Shown: in pieces, positions 42,879 through 52,280 of the stretch | Layout: each line of letters begins with the position of its first letter | How positions within the stretch are numbered: position 1 is the first letter of the stretch | Source: Microthrixaceae bacterium | Lineage (GTDB): Bacteria; Actinomycetota; Acidimicrobiia; Acidimicrobiales; Microtrichaceae | Assembly: GCA_023957975.1 (NCBI GenBank) | Contig: JAMLGM010000001.1 | Span: 310,001-374,000 of the forward strand | DNA length: 64,000 nt | Direction of reading: 5' to 3' | Program-made: the position numbers and the translations under genes | The notes under the pieces: model-generated | Seen by the model: the letters and a program-made list of their open reading frames with translations, nothing else | Database searches by the model: none | Told to the model about the DNA's origin: nothing

Positions 42879-45173
42879 CTACTCACGATGCAACGCTGCC
42901 CCAATCTCCTCGGAGGGTGGAGCCGAGGTTCGCGGCGCGAACATCGGCTGTTCAAAGACCACGTCGACGATGGTCCCATCGAAGGTGAACGGAATCTCGT
43001 AGTCGTCGCAGACCGGCAGGCCTGCATCGTGGCCGATCCGCAGCCCGGCACCGCCGATCTGCCAGCGGAACGGTAGGTCGTCGTCGATCGATCCCGCGGC
43101 GACCTCCGCTCCGTCGACCTCGATGCCGATCGGTCCGCCACCGGAGCCGTGACGGTCTCGGCGGTACCTCACGGTGACGCGATGGTCGCCGGGATCGAGG
43201 CTGATCGGCGCCCGCAGGGTGACCGGGTTGCCGAACAGGTTGAACGTCACCGTCGGTGCCCCTTCGATCAGGTAGAGCGCCCACCCGCTGTTCCAATCTC
43301 CGAGCGCGGCGATGATGCCGTCGGCGCGGTCGCCGACCTGCACGTTCGCGTGGACCACGATGCCTCCTCCCATCCCAGGCAGCGCATCTTCATTGATTGG
43401 GCCGGCGCCGGGGAGGTACCGCGACAGGTGGACGGGCGGATTCGGATTGGGTTCGAGCGCGATCGCTCGTCCGATGAAGCTGTCGTCGAGCGGGAGTACC
43501 TGATGGCGCCCCGCCTCGACCCACCATCGATCGGTGAGTGTCCGCAGGGTCTCCGGGTGGTCCGCGGCGAGGTCGGTCGATTCGGAGAAGTCGTTGCGCA
43601 GGTCGAACAGCGACCATCGGTCGGTGGCGAAATCCTGGCTGCCGGTGACCAGTTCCTGTTCGATGCTGACCTGGCGGCCCACGTGGTCGGTGGTCGCCTT
43701 CCAGCCGTCGTGGAAGATCGCTCGGCTCCCGAGCATCTCGAAGTACTGCGTGTCGCGGGGATCCGCGGCATCGACATCGTTGAGCGAGGCGACGAGTGAA
43801 GCGCCGTGAACCGGTTGCTGGTCGACCCCATCGACGGTGCTCGGAGCCTGCAGGCCGATTGCGTCGAGCAGGGTGGGGAACAGGTCGATGGCATGACAGA
43901 ACTGGCTGCGAACAGAACCGCGCTCGGTCGACTCGATGGCTCCGGGCCACGAAACGATCAGCGGGGTTCGGGTCCCGCCGAGCCAGGCGAAGCGTTTCCA
44001 CAGTCGAAACGGCGTGTTGCCGGCCCAGGCCCAACCCCACGCGTAGTGGTTGTAGGCACGCACGCCACCGAGCTCGTCGATGCGCGAGAGCGAGTCGTCG
44101 AAGTCGTCGAGGCGATCGTGGGTGAAGCGGTGCTCGTTGTGGCTCCCGATCGGCCCGCCCTCGGCGCTGGTCCCGTTGTCGCTGATGAGCATCACGATCG
44201 TGTTGTCGCGTTCGCCGATGTCGTCCAGCACCGACAACAGGCGTCCTATCTGGTCGTCGGTATGGCTGAGGAACCCGGCGAAGCACTCCATCTGACGGGC
44301 GAACAGGCGACGCTCGTCATCGCAGAGCGATGCCCACTCCTGCACCCACGGCGGACGCTCGGTCAACACCGTGTCGGCGGGGACCACTCCCTCGGTCACC
44401 TGCTTGGCGAACATGCGCTCGCGCCAACGATCCCAACCGTCGTCGAAGTGGCCGGCGTACCGATCGATCCACGGCTGCGGGGCCTGATGCGGTGCGTGCA
44501 TCGCTCCCGGAGCGAAGTAGAGAAAGAACGGTTTGGCCGGTCGGGCGTGCTTCTGGTCGAGGATGAGCTGGCGCGAGCGTTCGACGAGGTCCTCGGTGAG
44601 GTGGTAGCCGTCTTCAGGAGTCGACGGCGGGTCGACGAAGGTGTTGTCGCACACCAGCTCGGGGGTCCATTGGTTCGCGTCTCCGGCGAGGAACCCGTAG
44701 TAGCGCTCGAAACCGAGACCGAGGGGCCACTGGTCGAAAGGTCCCGCCGCGGTCTGTTCCCATCGGGGGATGAGGTGCCACTTGCCGACGGCGAAGGTGG
44801 AGTACCCGTTGTCTTTCAGGATTCGCGGCAACGTTGCCGCCGACGAGGGGATTCGCCCGTCGTAGCCGGGAAACCCGATCGGAACGTCGCTGAGGAATCC
44901 CATCCCCACCGAGTGATGATTGCGCCCGGTGAGCAGCGCGGCACGGGTCGGAGAACACAGCGCCGTGACGTGAAAGCGGTTGTAGCGCAAGCCTTCGCCG
45001 GCGAGCGCGTCGATGTTCGGTGTGTCGATGTCGGAACCGAAGCAGCCGAGCTGGCCGAAACCGACGTCGTCGAGCACGATCACCACGACGTTGGGGGCGC
45101 CGGGTGGCGGAGTCGGCCGCGGCGAGAAGCTCGGCGTCGATTCGGCGATGGTCATTCCGATGCGTGCGGGCAT
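42879..45173 (-). CDS. Arylsulfatase-family sulfatase
   Basis: A 764-residue sulfatase. The metal aspartates are in VVIVLDDVGFGQLG (residues 35-36), the formylglycine motif C-S-P-T-R begins at Cys73 (ALCSPTRAALLTGRNHHS), and DNGTSAEGG and KWHLIPRWEQ complete the active site. The C-terminal 200 residues form an accessory beta-domain. GGAGG precedes the ATG. No formylglycine-generating enzyme is in the window, so Cys73 must be matured by a gene elsewhere. Likely cleaves sulfate esters for sulfur or carbon supply. Confidence 0.92.
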   Translation of the reverse strand: MPARIGMTIAESTPSFSPRPTPPPGAPNVVVIVLDDVGFGQLGCFGSDIDTPNIDALAGEGLRYNRFHVTALCSPTRAALLTGRNHHSVGMGFLSDVPIGFPGYDGRIPSSAATLPRILKDNGYSTFAVGKWHLIPRWEQTAAGPFDQWPLGLGFERYYGFLAGDANQWTPELVCDNTFVDPPSTPEDGYHLTEDLVERSRQLILDQKHARPAKPFFLYFAPGAMHAPHQAPQPWIDRYAGHFDDGWDRWRERMFAKQVTEGVVPADTVLTERPPWVQEWASLCDDERRLFARQMECFAGFLSHTDDQIGRLLSVLDDIGERDNTIVMLISDNGTSAEGGPIGSHNEHRFTHDRLDDFDDSLSRIDELGGVRAYNHYAWGWAWAGNTPFRLWKRFAWLGGTRTPLIVSWPGAIESTERGSVRSQFCHAIDLFPTLLDAIGLQAPSTVDGVDQQPVHGASLVASLNDVDAADPRDTQYFEMLGSRAIFHDGWKATTDHVGRQVSIEQELVTGSQDFATDRWSLFDLRNDFSESTDLAADHPETLRTLTDRWWVEAGRHQVLPLDDSFIGRAIALEPNPNPPVHLSRYLPGAGPINEDALPGMGGGIVVHANVQVGDRADGIIAALGDWNSGWALYLIEGAPTVTFNLFGNPVTLRAPISLDPGDHRVTVRYRRDRHGSGGGPIGIEVDGAEVAAGSIDDDLPFRWQIGGAGLRIGHDAGLPVCDDYEIPFTFDGTIVDVVFEQPMFAPRTSAPPSEEIGAALHRE

Positions 45174-45232
45174 GGGGCCTCCATGGAGATGGGCAGCGCG
45201 TCGGGGGGTGGTGAGGGTCGTTGGTTATGACT

Positions 45233-45242
45233 GGGGGGGGGG
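45233..45242 (+). repeat. Run of ten G residues upstream of the sulfatase gene
   Basis: Ten consecutive G in the gap between the thiolase stop (45283) and the sulfatase start (45173), so in the leader of the sulfatase message. Such runs slip during replication; sequencing error is also possible. Confidence 0.7.
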
Positions 45243-45282
45243 CGGGGACCGCGCCCCCAACAACGACAACACTGACGGAACG

Positions 45283-46464
45283 CTAGATGGTCTTGACGAG
45301 GAGGGCGTCGCCCTGGCCGCCGCCGCCGCACAACGCAGCAGCGCCGGTGCCGCCGCCACGCCGGGCGAGTTCGTTGAGGAGGGTCAACACGATTCGCGTG
45401 CCCGACATGCCGATCGGGTGACCGAGGGCGATGGCGCCGCCGTTGACGTTGGTGACGTCCGCGGTGATGCCGAGGTCGTTCATCGAGGCGACGCCGACCG
45501 CGGCGAAGGCTTCGTTGAGTTCGAACAGGTCGACGTCGCCGACCCCGAGCCCGGCGCGCTCGAGCGCCTGGAAGATGGCGCGGCTCGGCTGGGTGAGCAG
45601 CGAGGTGTCCGGGCCGGCAACCTGGCCGTTGCCGATGATTTCGCCAAGGGGCGTCACGCCGAGCTTGTCCGCAGCGGCCTTCGACGCGACCACGACAGCG
45701 GCACCGCCGTCGGAGATCTGCGAGGCGTTGGCGGCGGTGATGTTGCCGGCAGGGTCGAACGCCGGGCGAAGTGAGGCGAGGGATTCGAGCGTGGTCTCGG
45801 CACGAACACCCTCGTCCTCGGCGAACACGAGCGGGTCGCCCTTGCGCTGGGGAATTTCGACCTTCACGATTTCGGCATCGAACTTGCCGTCCTTCTGTGC
45901 GGCCGCAGCGCGTGCGTTCGACAGGTAGGCGACCTGGTCCTGCTCATCGCGGGTGAGGCCGGCAACTCCGGCGTACTTCTCGGTGGCAGCGCCCATGGCG
46001 AGGCTGTCGATGGCACACGTGAGTCCGTCGAACATCATCGAGTCGATGACCTTCTTGTCGCCCATGCGGTACCCGCCGCGGGCGCCGGGAAGCAGGTACG
46101 GGGCATTCGTCATCGACTCCATGCCGCCGGCGACGACGATGTCGGCCTGACCTGACTGGATCAGCAGGTCGGCCATCATGATCGAGTTGATACCGGACAG
46201 GCAGACCTTGTTGATCGTCGTTGCCGGAACCGTCATCGGAATTCCCGCGGCCACGGCGGCCTGGCGGGCGGTCATCTGGCCGGCCCCGCCGAGGAGCACC
46301 TGGCCCATGAAGACGTAATCGACCTGTTCGCCCGAGATCCCTGCGCGCTCGAGCGCGGCCTTGATGGCGAGTCCGCCGAGGTCGCTGCCGCTGAAGTTCG
46401 CGAGCCCGCCCGAGAGCTTGCCGATCGGGGTACGAGCCCCGCTGATAATCACCGATCCGGCCAT
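45283..46464 (-). CDS. Acetyl-CoA C-acetyltransferase (thiolase)
   Basis: A 393-residue thiolase of standard length. The acyl-enzyme cysteine is Cys88 in INKVCLSGINSI; NGGAIALGHPIGMSG holds the base His, and the C-terminal AALCGGGGQGDA holds the second Cys. Condenses or cleaves acetoacetyl-CoA. Good site AAGGGGA precedes the ATG. Divergent from crotonyl-CoA reductase across a palindromic operator, consistent with acetyl-CoA assimilation through C4-CoA intermediates. Confidence 0.93.
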   Translation of the reverse strand: MAGSVIISGARTPIGKLSGGLANFSGSDLGGLAIKAALERAGISGEQVDYVFMGQVLLGGAGQMTARQAAVAAGIPMTVPATTINKVCLSGINSIMMADLLIQSGQADIVVAGGMESMTNAPYLLPGARGGYRMGDKKVIDSMMFDGLTCAIDSLAMGAATEKYAGVAGLTRDEQDQVAYLSNARAAAAQKDGKFDAEIVKVEIPQRKGDPLVFAEDEGVRAETTLESLASLRPAFDPAGNITAANASQISDGGAAVVVASKAAADKLGVTPLGEIIGNGQVAGPDTSLLTQPSRAIFQALERAGLGVGDVDLFELNEAFAAVGVASMNDLGITADVTNVNGGAIALGHPIGMSGTRIVLTLLNELARRGGGTGAAALCGGGGQGDALLVKTI

Positions 46465-46504
46465 ATAGAGTCCCCTTGGTCGTGGATGGTTGTGATCGGT
46501 CGAT

Positions 46505-46520
46505 GTTACCGGTCGGTAAC
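46505..46520. promoter_or_regulatory. TetR-like operator between thiolase and ccr
   Basis: GTTACCG-GT-CGGTAAC, perfect 7-bp arms with a 2-base spacer, centred in the divergent promoter gap. The TTACCG core is the type of site bound by TetR-family regulators of acyl-CoA metabolism. No regulator gene is in the window. Confidence 0.6.
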
Positions 46521-46596
46521 CGGCCTCTGCCAACGCCGACCGGCGGCCGGGTCCGGTCTGGGCAAGAGGTATCGTCAGTCGTTATCGTCTTGCGCC

Positions 46597-47952
46597 ATGT
46601 CGATGCAACACATCCTCGAAGCCATCCAGAACGGTGCCTCGGGCGAGGAACTCGCCGCGCTGCCTCTCCCAGAGTCCTATCGGGCGGCGTATGTGCTGCG
46701 CGACGAACAGACGATGTGGGACGGCGTCGAGTCCGAGGATAAGGACCCCCGTCAGTCGCTTCACGTGGGTGAGGTCGCCACGCCGGAGATCGCGCCGGAC
46801 GAGGTGTACATCGCGGTCATGGCCTCGTCGATCAACTTCAACACGGTGTGGACCTCGATCTTCGAACCCCTGCCGACCTTCCTCTTCCTCGACCGGCTGG
46901 GTAAGGAATCGGTCTGGGGTGCGCGCCACGCTCAGGACTTCCACGTCGTCGGTTCCGATGCGTCGGCAGTGGTGTTGCGTGTTGGCTCCGCGGTGCGCAA
47001 CTGGAAACCGGGCGACCACGTCACGGTGCACTGCAACTACCTCGACGACCAGGATCCGTCCGCACACAACGATTCGATGCTGGCGGCGAATCAGCGCATC
47101 TGGGGATTCGAGACGAACTACGGCGGCCTCGCGGACCTGTCGATCGTGAAGGCCAATCAGCTCATGCCGAAGCCGGCCCACCTGTCGTGGGAGGAAGCGG
47201 CGGTGAACGCGTTGTGCGCATCGACGTCCTACCGCATGCTCGTCGGCGATCACGCCGGACGCATGAAGCAGGGCGACAACGTGTTCATCTGGGGAGCGAC
47301 CGGCGGTATTGGTGCCTATGCGGCACAGCTCGTCCTCAACGGCGGGGGAACCCCGGTTGGCGTCGTGTCCTCGGAGAATCGGGTGAAGCTCCTGAACGCG
47401 ATGGGCGTCGAGCATGCGATCGACCGTCGCGAGGAGAACTACCAGTTCTGGAGCGACGAGCACACCCAGGACGAAAGTGAATGGCGCCGCCTGGGCAAGA
47501 AGGTCCGTTCGCTCATCGGCGATGATCCCGACATCGTGTTCGAGCATCCGGGCCGCTCGACGATGGGCGCCTCGGTGTTCATCACCAAGCGCGGCGGCAA
47601 GATCGTCACCTGCGCGGCGACTTCCGGCTACATGCTCGAGTTCGACAACCGCCACCTGTGGATGAAGCTGAAGAGCATCATCTCCAGCCATTTCGCGAAC
47701 TACCAGGAAGCCTGGAACATGAACCAGCTCATCTCTCAGGGTCGTATCCAGCCCGTGATGAGCGAGGTGTTCTCACTCGACCAGGTCGGCGAGGCCGCCC
47801 TCAAAGTCCACCGCAACCAGGCCGAAGGCAAACTGGGTGTGCTGTGCCTGGCTCCGGAGGCCGGCCAGGGCATCACCGACCCGGAGTTCCGCGAGCAGGT
47901 CGGTGAGGATCGCATCACGTTGTTTGCCCGCCACGCCCGCGGCGAGCTGTAA
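46597..47952 (+). CDS. ccrA: Crotonyl-CoA carboxylase/reductase
   Basis: A 451-residue medium-chain reductase of the ECR/Ccr family. Signatures: SSINFNTVWTSIFEP near residue 75, DHVTVHCN, the NADPH-binding IWGATGGIGAYAAQL, and the substrate-pocket residues around FANYQEAWNM. It reductively carboxylates crotonyl-CoA to ethylmalonyl-CoA, the key step of the ethylmalonyl-CoA pathway and a source of polyketide extender units. Together with the nearby epimerase and carboxylase it suggests this pathway here. Start ATG 46597 gives the family N-terminus (HILEAIQNG). Confidence 0.93.
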   Translation: MSMQHILEAIQNGASGEELAALPLPESYRAAYVLRDEQTMWDGVESEDKDPRQSLHVGEVATPEIAPDEVYIAVMASSINFNTVWTSIFEPLPTFLFLDRLGKESVWGARHAQDFHVVGSDASAVVLRVGSAVRNWKPGDHVTVHCNYLDDQDPSAHNDSMLAANQRIWGFETNYGGLADLSIVKANQLMPKPAHLSWEEAAVNALCASTSYRMLVGDHAGRMKQGDNVFIWGATGGIGAYAAQLVLNGGGTPVGVVSSENRVKLLNAMGVEHAIDRREENYQFWSDEHTQDESEWRRLGKKVRSLIGDDPDIVFEHPGRSTMGASVFITKRGGKIVTCAATSGYMLEFDNRHLWMKLKSIISSHFANYQEAWNMNQLISQGRIQPVMSEVFSLDQVGEAALKVHRNQAEGKLGVLCLAPEAGQGITDPEFREQVGEDRITLFARHARGEL

Positions 47953-47954
47953 CG

Positions 47955-47977
47955 ACCGGCGGCCAGGAGCCGCCGGT
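47955..47977. terminator. Stem-loop between ccrA and the RDD gene
   Basis: ACCGGCGGC (47955-47963) pairs perfectly with GCCGCCGGT (47969-47977) around CAGGA. It directly follows the ccrA stop and lies just past the stop of the convergent RDD-like gene. Confidence 0.6.
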
Positions 47978-47978
47978 T

Positions 47979-49007
47979 TCAACCGAATGCGTCGATGAGG
48001 ATCGACGCGACCCTCGTGACCGCCCAGATCGTCAACACGAGGATCGGAAGTGCGGCATACAAGCACGCCACGAGCGCAACGCCACGGCCGGCGTTGCGCT
48101 CGGCGTGCCAGCGGGTGTCGACGAGGCCCGCCCAACAAAGGCCGACGGCGGCCAACCAGATGGCCCCGCACACGACGAGGGCGATGGTGTTCGAGGTGGC
48201 GGAATCGGACCAGGCGAAAAGTCGCTCGAGCGGATCGCTCGCCCAGTCGAAATCGTCGTGGCGTCGATTGCCGAAGTCGAACGACAGGTCGGGCTCATCG
48301 GGGCGACCGAATGTCCAGGCTGTCGCGACCGACAGCAGGGCTTGGCCAATGACCGAACAGACGATGGCGGCGATATGGGCGATGTAGGACACGGGTCGTT
48401 CCACGATGACCCGTGTGGCCGTGAGCGAATCGGCGATACTGCGGTGCCCGGGCAACAAGATGAGCACGGCCGAGGCCACGATCACGACACCACCGGCGAT
48501 GGCCACCCCTTGGATCACCCGGTCGAGCCACCCAGCCGGGCCGATCACCCATGAGAACAGCACGAGGATCAACACGATCGCCGAGGAATGGGAGACCCAG
48601 GCCCGTAGGTGAAACTGCCGCTGGCTGACGACCGCACCGTAGTGATGCGACACGATGCGTATCCCGACCTGGCGCATCCCGAGGGTCGCACCATTGCGCC
48701 ACGCTGGCACGACGAGCACCAGGTGCACCGACGCCGCGATCCACATCGCCGCGAGAGCTGCGATGAACCGCGCGATCCAGATCGACGGTTCACAGTCGGC
48801 GGGCGCGTCTGACGTCGCGCAGCCTCCCAGTGTCGAGGTCATGATTGCGTCGATGAACGCGATGCCCAGAAGTCCCAACGCGATGCAGTAAGCGAGAACG
48901 GTTGCATCGATTCCGAAGGCGACCAGGCGTCGTCCGATCCGTCCGGTGCGCAGCAACGTGACGTCTGACCCGTCTGGCCGCTCGCCGATCGCGGTCATCG
49001 TTTCCAT
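47979..49007 (-). CDS. RDD-family membrane protein
   Basis: A 342-residue protein. The RDD signature is in RLVAFGIDATVLAYCIALGLLG (near residue 25), and GMRQVGIRIVSHH completes the domain. About six membrane helices follow; an acidic soluble loop (DFGNRRHDDFDWASDPLERL) separates the last two. Function of RDD proteins is mostly unknown, often linked to stress. CAGGAGGG lies upstream of the ATG at 49007. Divergent from the epimerase gene. Confidence 0.8.
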   Translation of the reverse strand: METMTAIGERPDGSDVTLLRTGRIGRRLVAFGIDATVLAYCIALGLLGIAFIDAIMTSTLGGCATSDAPADCEPSIWIARFIAALAAMWIAASVHLVLVVPAWRNGATLGMRQVGIRIVSHHYGAVVSQRQFHLRAWVSHSSAIVLILVLFSWVIGPAGWLDRVIQGVAIAGGVVIVASAVLILLPGHRSIADSLTATRVIVERPVSYIAHIAAIVCSVIGQALLSVATAWTFGRPDEPDLSFDFGNRRHDDFDWASDPLERLFAWSDSATSNTIALVVCGAIWLAAVGLCWAGLVDTRWHAERNAGRGVALVACLYAALPILVLTIWAVTRVASILIDAFG

Positions 49008-49116
49008 GGTTCGGGGACCCTCCTGTCCTCGGTCGGATCGTACCCACTTTGGCGCCGATGACCAGGACTGGGTTCTCGCATGGTCGCTGCGGCATCGGTC
49101 GTGGAACACTGGAGGC

Positions 49117-49521
49117 ATGATTCTGACCGAGATTGATCACGTGGCCATTGCCGTCAACGACCTCGAGGCGGCGATCGAGTACTACCGCAGCGCATTCGGC
49201 GCCGAGGTGCATCACCGCGAGATCGTCGACTCCGACGGTGTCGAGGAGGCCCTGGTCAAAGTGGCCGATTCGTACATCCAGCTCACCGCGGCAACCCGCC
49301 CGGATTCGCCCATCGCCAAGTCGATCGAAAAACGCGGCGAAGGCCTCCACCACATCGGGTACCGCGTGGACGACTGCCAGGCCGCGCTCGACGCGATGGT
49401 CGCCGCGGGCGCGACCCCGATCGACAAGGCCCCACGCCCCGGCAGCCGTGGCACCACGGTGGCGTTCATCCACCCGAAGGGCAGCTTCGGGACGCTCATC
49501 GAACTCGTGCAGGAAAACTGA
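49117..49521 (+). CDS. mce: Methylmalonyl-CoA epimerase
   Basis: A 134-residue vicinal-oxygen-chelate protein. The metal ligands are in IDHVAIAV (His8), HHIGYRVDD and the C-terminal LIELVQ (Glu). This is the standard length and motif set of methylmalonyl-CoA epimerase, which inverts the 2-position of methylmalonyl-CoA. Supports the ethylmalonyl/methylmalonyl-CoA route. The GGAGG is only one base from the ATG, so initiation may be leaderless. Confidence 0.93.
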   Translation: MILTEIDHVAIAVNDLEAAIEYYRSAFGAEVHHREIVDSDGVEEALVKVADSYIQLTAATRPDSPIAKSIEKRGEGLHHIGYRVDDCQAALDAMVAAGATPIDKAPRPGSRGTTVAFIHPKGSFGTLIELVQEN

Positions 49522-49616
49522 TCGTCGGCCTCTCTTGAGGGCTTGCGGTCGACGCCTTGGCGTGCGGCGTCCGAGCCGTTCGAGTTGTCACCGTCGAGTT
49601 GTGGCAGGGTTCTTCC

Positions 49617-50501
49617 ATGCAGGTCCACCTTGTCGATGGCACGTATGAGCTCTTTCGGTACTTCTATGCGCCGGGTGGCGGCAAGCACCTGAACGACGTC
49701 GGTGAAGAGGTTGGTGCGGTTCGCAGCGTGCTGCGCTCGGTCACCGCGTTGCTGGAGGACGGGGCCACCCACGTCGGGGTGGCCACCGACCATGTGATCG
49801 AGAGTTTCCGCAACGAGCTCTATGCCGGCTACAAGGACGGATCGGGAATCGACCCGGTGCTGTTCGGGCAATTCCCGCTCCTCGAGGCGGCGCTGGAGGC
49901 GGCCGGGTGCACGGTCTGGGCAATGGTGGAGTTCGAGGCCGACGACGCGCTCGGCGCGGCGGCCGCGGTCGCCGCGGCGGACCCCGACGTCACCCGCGCG
50001 TTGATCTGCACCCCCGACAAGGATCTGGCGCAATGCGTCGTCGACCCGAAGGTGGCGCAGTTCGATCGCCGGGCAGGCGTTATCCGCGACGAGGCGGCAG
50101 TGTTGGAGAAATTCGGGGTGATGCCAGCGTCGATTCCGGATTGGCTCGGGCTGGTCGGCGACACCGCAGACGGCTTTCCCGGTCTCGCCGGTTGGGGCGC
50201 GAAGTCGGCAGCGGCGGTGTTGCGACGCTACGAGCACATCGAGAACATTCCCCTCGCCCCGGGGCAGTGGGACATCACCGTTCGCGGATCACAGAAGCTG
50301 TGCTCCGTACTCGCCGAGCATCTCGACGACGCACTGCTGTTCCGAACGATCGCCACGATCCGGCTGGATGTTCCTGTCGGAACTCCGGCGCAATGGCGTT
50401 GGAGCGGGGTCGGTTCCGGGTTCGACGAAATGTGCGATCGTCTCGACGCCCACGACGTGCACCGCCGACTCACGAAGCTCGCCGGGCAGCGCTTCGGCTG
50501 A
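49617..50501 (+). CDS. 5'-3' exonuclease / flap endonuclease (standalone PolA-N-like)
   Basis: A 294-residue protein of the PIN-like 5' nuclease family with no polymerase domain. All metal-binding acids are kept: VDGTYELF (Asp7), EADDALG, CTPDKDLAQ and GDTADGFPGLAGWGAKSAAAVL with its helix-hairpin-helix. The helical clamp residues are in FRNELYAGYKDG. It should remove RNA primers and flaps. Convergent with an ATP-dependent DNA ligase, giving a flap-and-seal pair. Confidence 0.9.
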   Translation: MQVHLVDGTYELFRYFYAPGGGKHLNDVGEEVGAVRSVLRSVTALLEDGATHVGVATDHVIESFRNELYAGYKDGSGIDPVLFGQFPLLEAALEAAGCTVWAMVEFEADDALGAAAAVAAADPDVTRALICTPDKDLAQCVVDPKVAQFDRRAGVIRDEAAVLEKFGVMPASIPDWLGLVGDTADGFPGLAGWGAKSAAAVLRRYEHIENIPLAPGQWDITVRGSQKLCSVLAEHLDDALLFRTIATIRLDVPVGTPAQWRWSGVGSGFDEMCDRLDAHDVHRRLTKLAGQRFG

Positions 50502-50534
50502 GGCGGGTTCGCGACCTGGGGCAACGGCTGGGGG

Positions 50535-51626
50535 TCAACGATCGAACTCTCCGTTGGAGAACAGGTGCGCCAACTCGATCGGCACCGGCGCGTCGAGTTG
50601 GTCGTAACGGCACTGATCGGGCGCCTTGTCGGGTCGCCAACGAAGGAACTTCGCCGGATGTCGAAGCCGACCGGCGGTAAGACCCTGATAACCGATCTCC
50701 GCGACGAGTTCGCAGCGAAGCGGCACCCATGATTGGTCGCGCTGTTGGTTCCAACGGTTGGGTGCGCCCGGCATGCGTCCAGACGTCGCATGCGCCTCGG
50801 CCTCGCCCCATTCGGCCCATGGGTGGCCATCGAGTCCGCCGTCGACGAATGGGGCCAACTCGTCGAGCAGTTCCACCCGCCGCGCCGCGGCAAAGCTTGA
50901 GGCCACACCGATGGAATGCAAGGTCGCGTCGTCATCGAGGAGACCCAACAGCAGCGACCCGACGCCGGCACCGTCCTTGTGAACCCGATAGCCGGCCACC
51001 ACCACGTCTGCGGTGCGCTGGTGCTTGATCTTGAGGATCGAGCGCTTGTTTTGCAGGTACGGATCGCCGGTGGCCTTGGCCATCACTCCGTCGAATCCGG
51101 CGCCCTCGAATCGGGTGAACCAGTCGGCGGCCACGGTGCGGTCGGTGGTCGCCGGCGACAGGTGCAGCGGCGGCGACGTCGGGTCCATCACCGACTCCAG
51201 CAGCGCTCGGCGCTCGCCGAACGGTGTCGTCTGGTGGTCGGTGTCGCCGAGGGCGACGAGATCGAAGGCGACGAAGCTCGCCGGCGTCTCGACCGAGAGC
51301 TTGGCGATTCTCGATTCGGCCGGATGGATTCGTTGGCCGAGTGCGTCGAAATCGAGCCCACGTCCGGTGGCGACCACCACCTCGCCGTCGACCACGATTC
51401 GCTCGGGAAGCATCTCGCGTATCGGATCCATCAACTCGGGGAAGTACCGAGTCAGCGGCTTGTCGTTGCGGCTACCGAGCAGAACGTCGTCGCCATCGCG
51501 AAAGACGATGCAGCGAAACCCATCCCATTTCGGCTCGAACACGAAGCCGTGGTCCTCGCCGTCGGGAAGCGACGTTGCTGCCTTTGACAGCATGGGTCGA
51601 AAAGGGGGGACAACCGGCAACGTCAT
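50535..51626 (-). CDS. ATP-dependent DNA ligase (LigC-like)
   Basis: A 363-residue ligase. The nucleotidylated lysine is Lys33 in EPKWDGFRCI; motif III is VDGEVVV, motif IV is GFDGVMAKA and motif V is ILKIKHQ. A short OB domain follows. It is smaller than LigD and lacks its polymerase/phosphoesterase parts, so LigC/LigB-like. Seals nicks, probably in repair. Its ATG overlaps the stop of the LOG gene. Confidence 0.9.
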   Translation of the reverse strand: MTLPVVPPFRPMLSKAATSLPDGEDHGFVFEPKWDGFRCIVFRDGDDVLLGSRNDKPLTRYFPELMDPIREMLPERIVVDGEVVVATGRGLDFDALGQRIHPAESRIAKLSVETPASFVAFDLVALGDTDHQTTPFGERRALLESVMDPTSPPLHLSPATTDRTVAADWFTRFEGAGFDGVMAKATGDPYLQNKRSILKIKHQRTADVVVAGYRVHKDGAGVGSLLLGLLDDDATLHSIGVASSFAAARRVELLDELAPFVDGGLDGHPWAEWGEAEAHATSGRMPGAPNRWNQQRDQSWVPLRCELVAEIGYQGLTAGRLRHPAKFLRWRPDKAPDQCRYDQLDAPVPIELAHLFSNGEFDR

Positions 51627-52222
51627 AGCGACATCGTGCCCGATGGATGGTGAGCAGCGACGGCGTTCAGTACGCGCTCCACCAGCCGTTGGGGATCGTC
51701 GTCGACGAAGAGCAACTCGAGGGTGGAGGGCGCCATGAGTCCGTCGGACGCCGCGCGCTGCATGAACTCGAGCAGCCGGTCATAGAAGCCGTTCACGTTC
51801 AACAACCCGAGGGCCTTGGGGTGCAGTCCGAGCGCCGCCCAGCACCACACCTCGAAAAGCTCCTCCATCGTCCCGATGCCGCCGGGAAGGACGAGAAACC
51901 CGTCGGCGCGCTCGAACATCTCCCGTTTCCGTTCGGGCATATCGCCGACGACGATCAATTCGGTCACGGCTTGATGCGCAACCTCGAGGTCGTAGAGGTG
52001 TTCGGTGATGACCCCGGTGACGCGACCGCCGGTGGCGAGGCACGCGTCCGCGATGTCGCCCATCAACCCGGAGCTGCCGCCGCCGTAGACGAGATCGGCT
52101 CCGGACTCGGCCACCGCTCGACCGGTGCGTCGGGCCATGTCGGAAAACGCCGGGTCCCCGCCGGGGCGCGACGCCAGGTAGGCGCAGAGTTGAGGACGTG
52201 ACGTCTTGTTGGTCGAGGTCAT
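51623..52222 (-). CDS. LOG family protein (cytokinin-type nucleoside 5'-monophosphate phosphoribohydrolase)
   Basis: A 199-residue Rossmann-fold protein. The LOG motifs YGGGSSGLMG and LPGGIGTMEELFE (PGGxGTxxE) are present. The family splits AMP-type nucleotides into base and ribose phosphate. The ATG at 52222 is followed by a short polar start. It overlaps the ligase start by 4 bases, so the two share a message, an unusual partnership with no obvious functional link. Divergent from the carboxylase gene. Confidence 0.87.
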   Translation of the reverse strand: MTSTNKTSRPQLCAYLASRPGGDPAFSDMARRTGRAVAESGADLVYGGGSSGLMGDIADACLATGGRVTGVITEHLYDLEVAHQAVTELIVVGDMPERKREMFERADGFLVLPGGIGTMEELFEVWCWAALGLHPKALGLLNVNGFYDRLLEFMQRAASDGLMAPSTLELLFVDDDPQRLVERVLNAVAAHHPSGTMSL

Positions 52223-52265
52223 GAGTCGCCACGGTAGCGATTCGGTGCGGTTTGGCGTTTCGCCG

Positions 52266-52271
52266 TAATCT
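52266..52271 (+). promoter_or_regulatory. -10 element of a leaderless acyl-CoA carboxylase transcript
   Basis: TAATCT ends 9 bases before the ATG at 52281. No ribosome site is present between, so initiation is probably at or beside the start codon. Confidence 0.5.
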
Positions 52272-52280
52272 CTCAAACCT

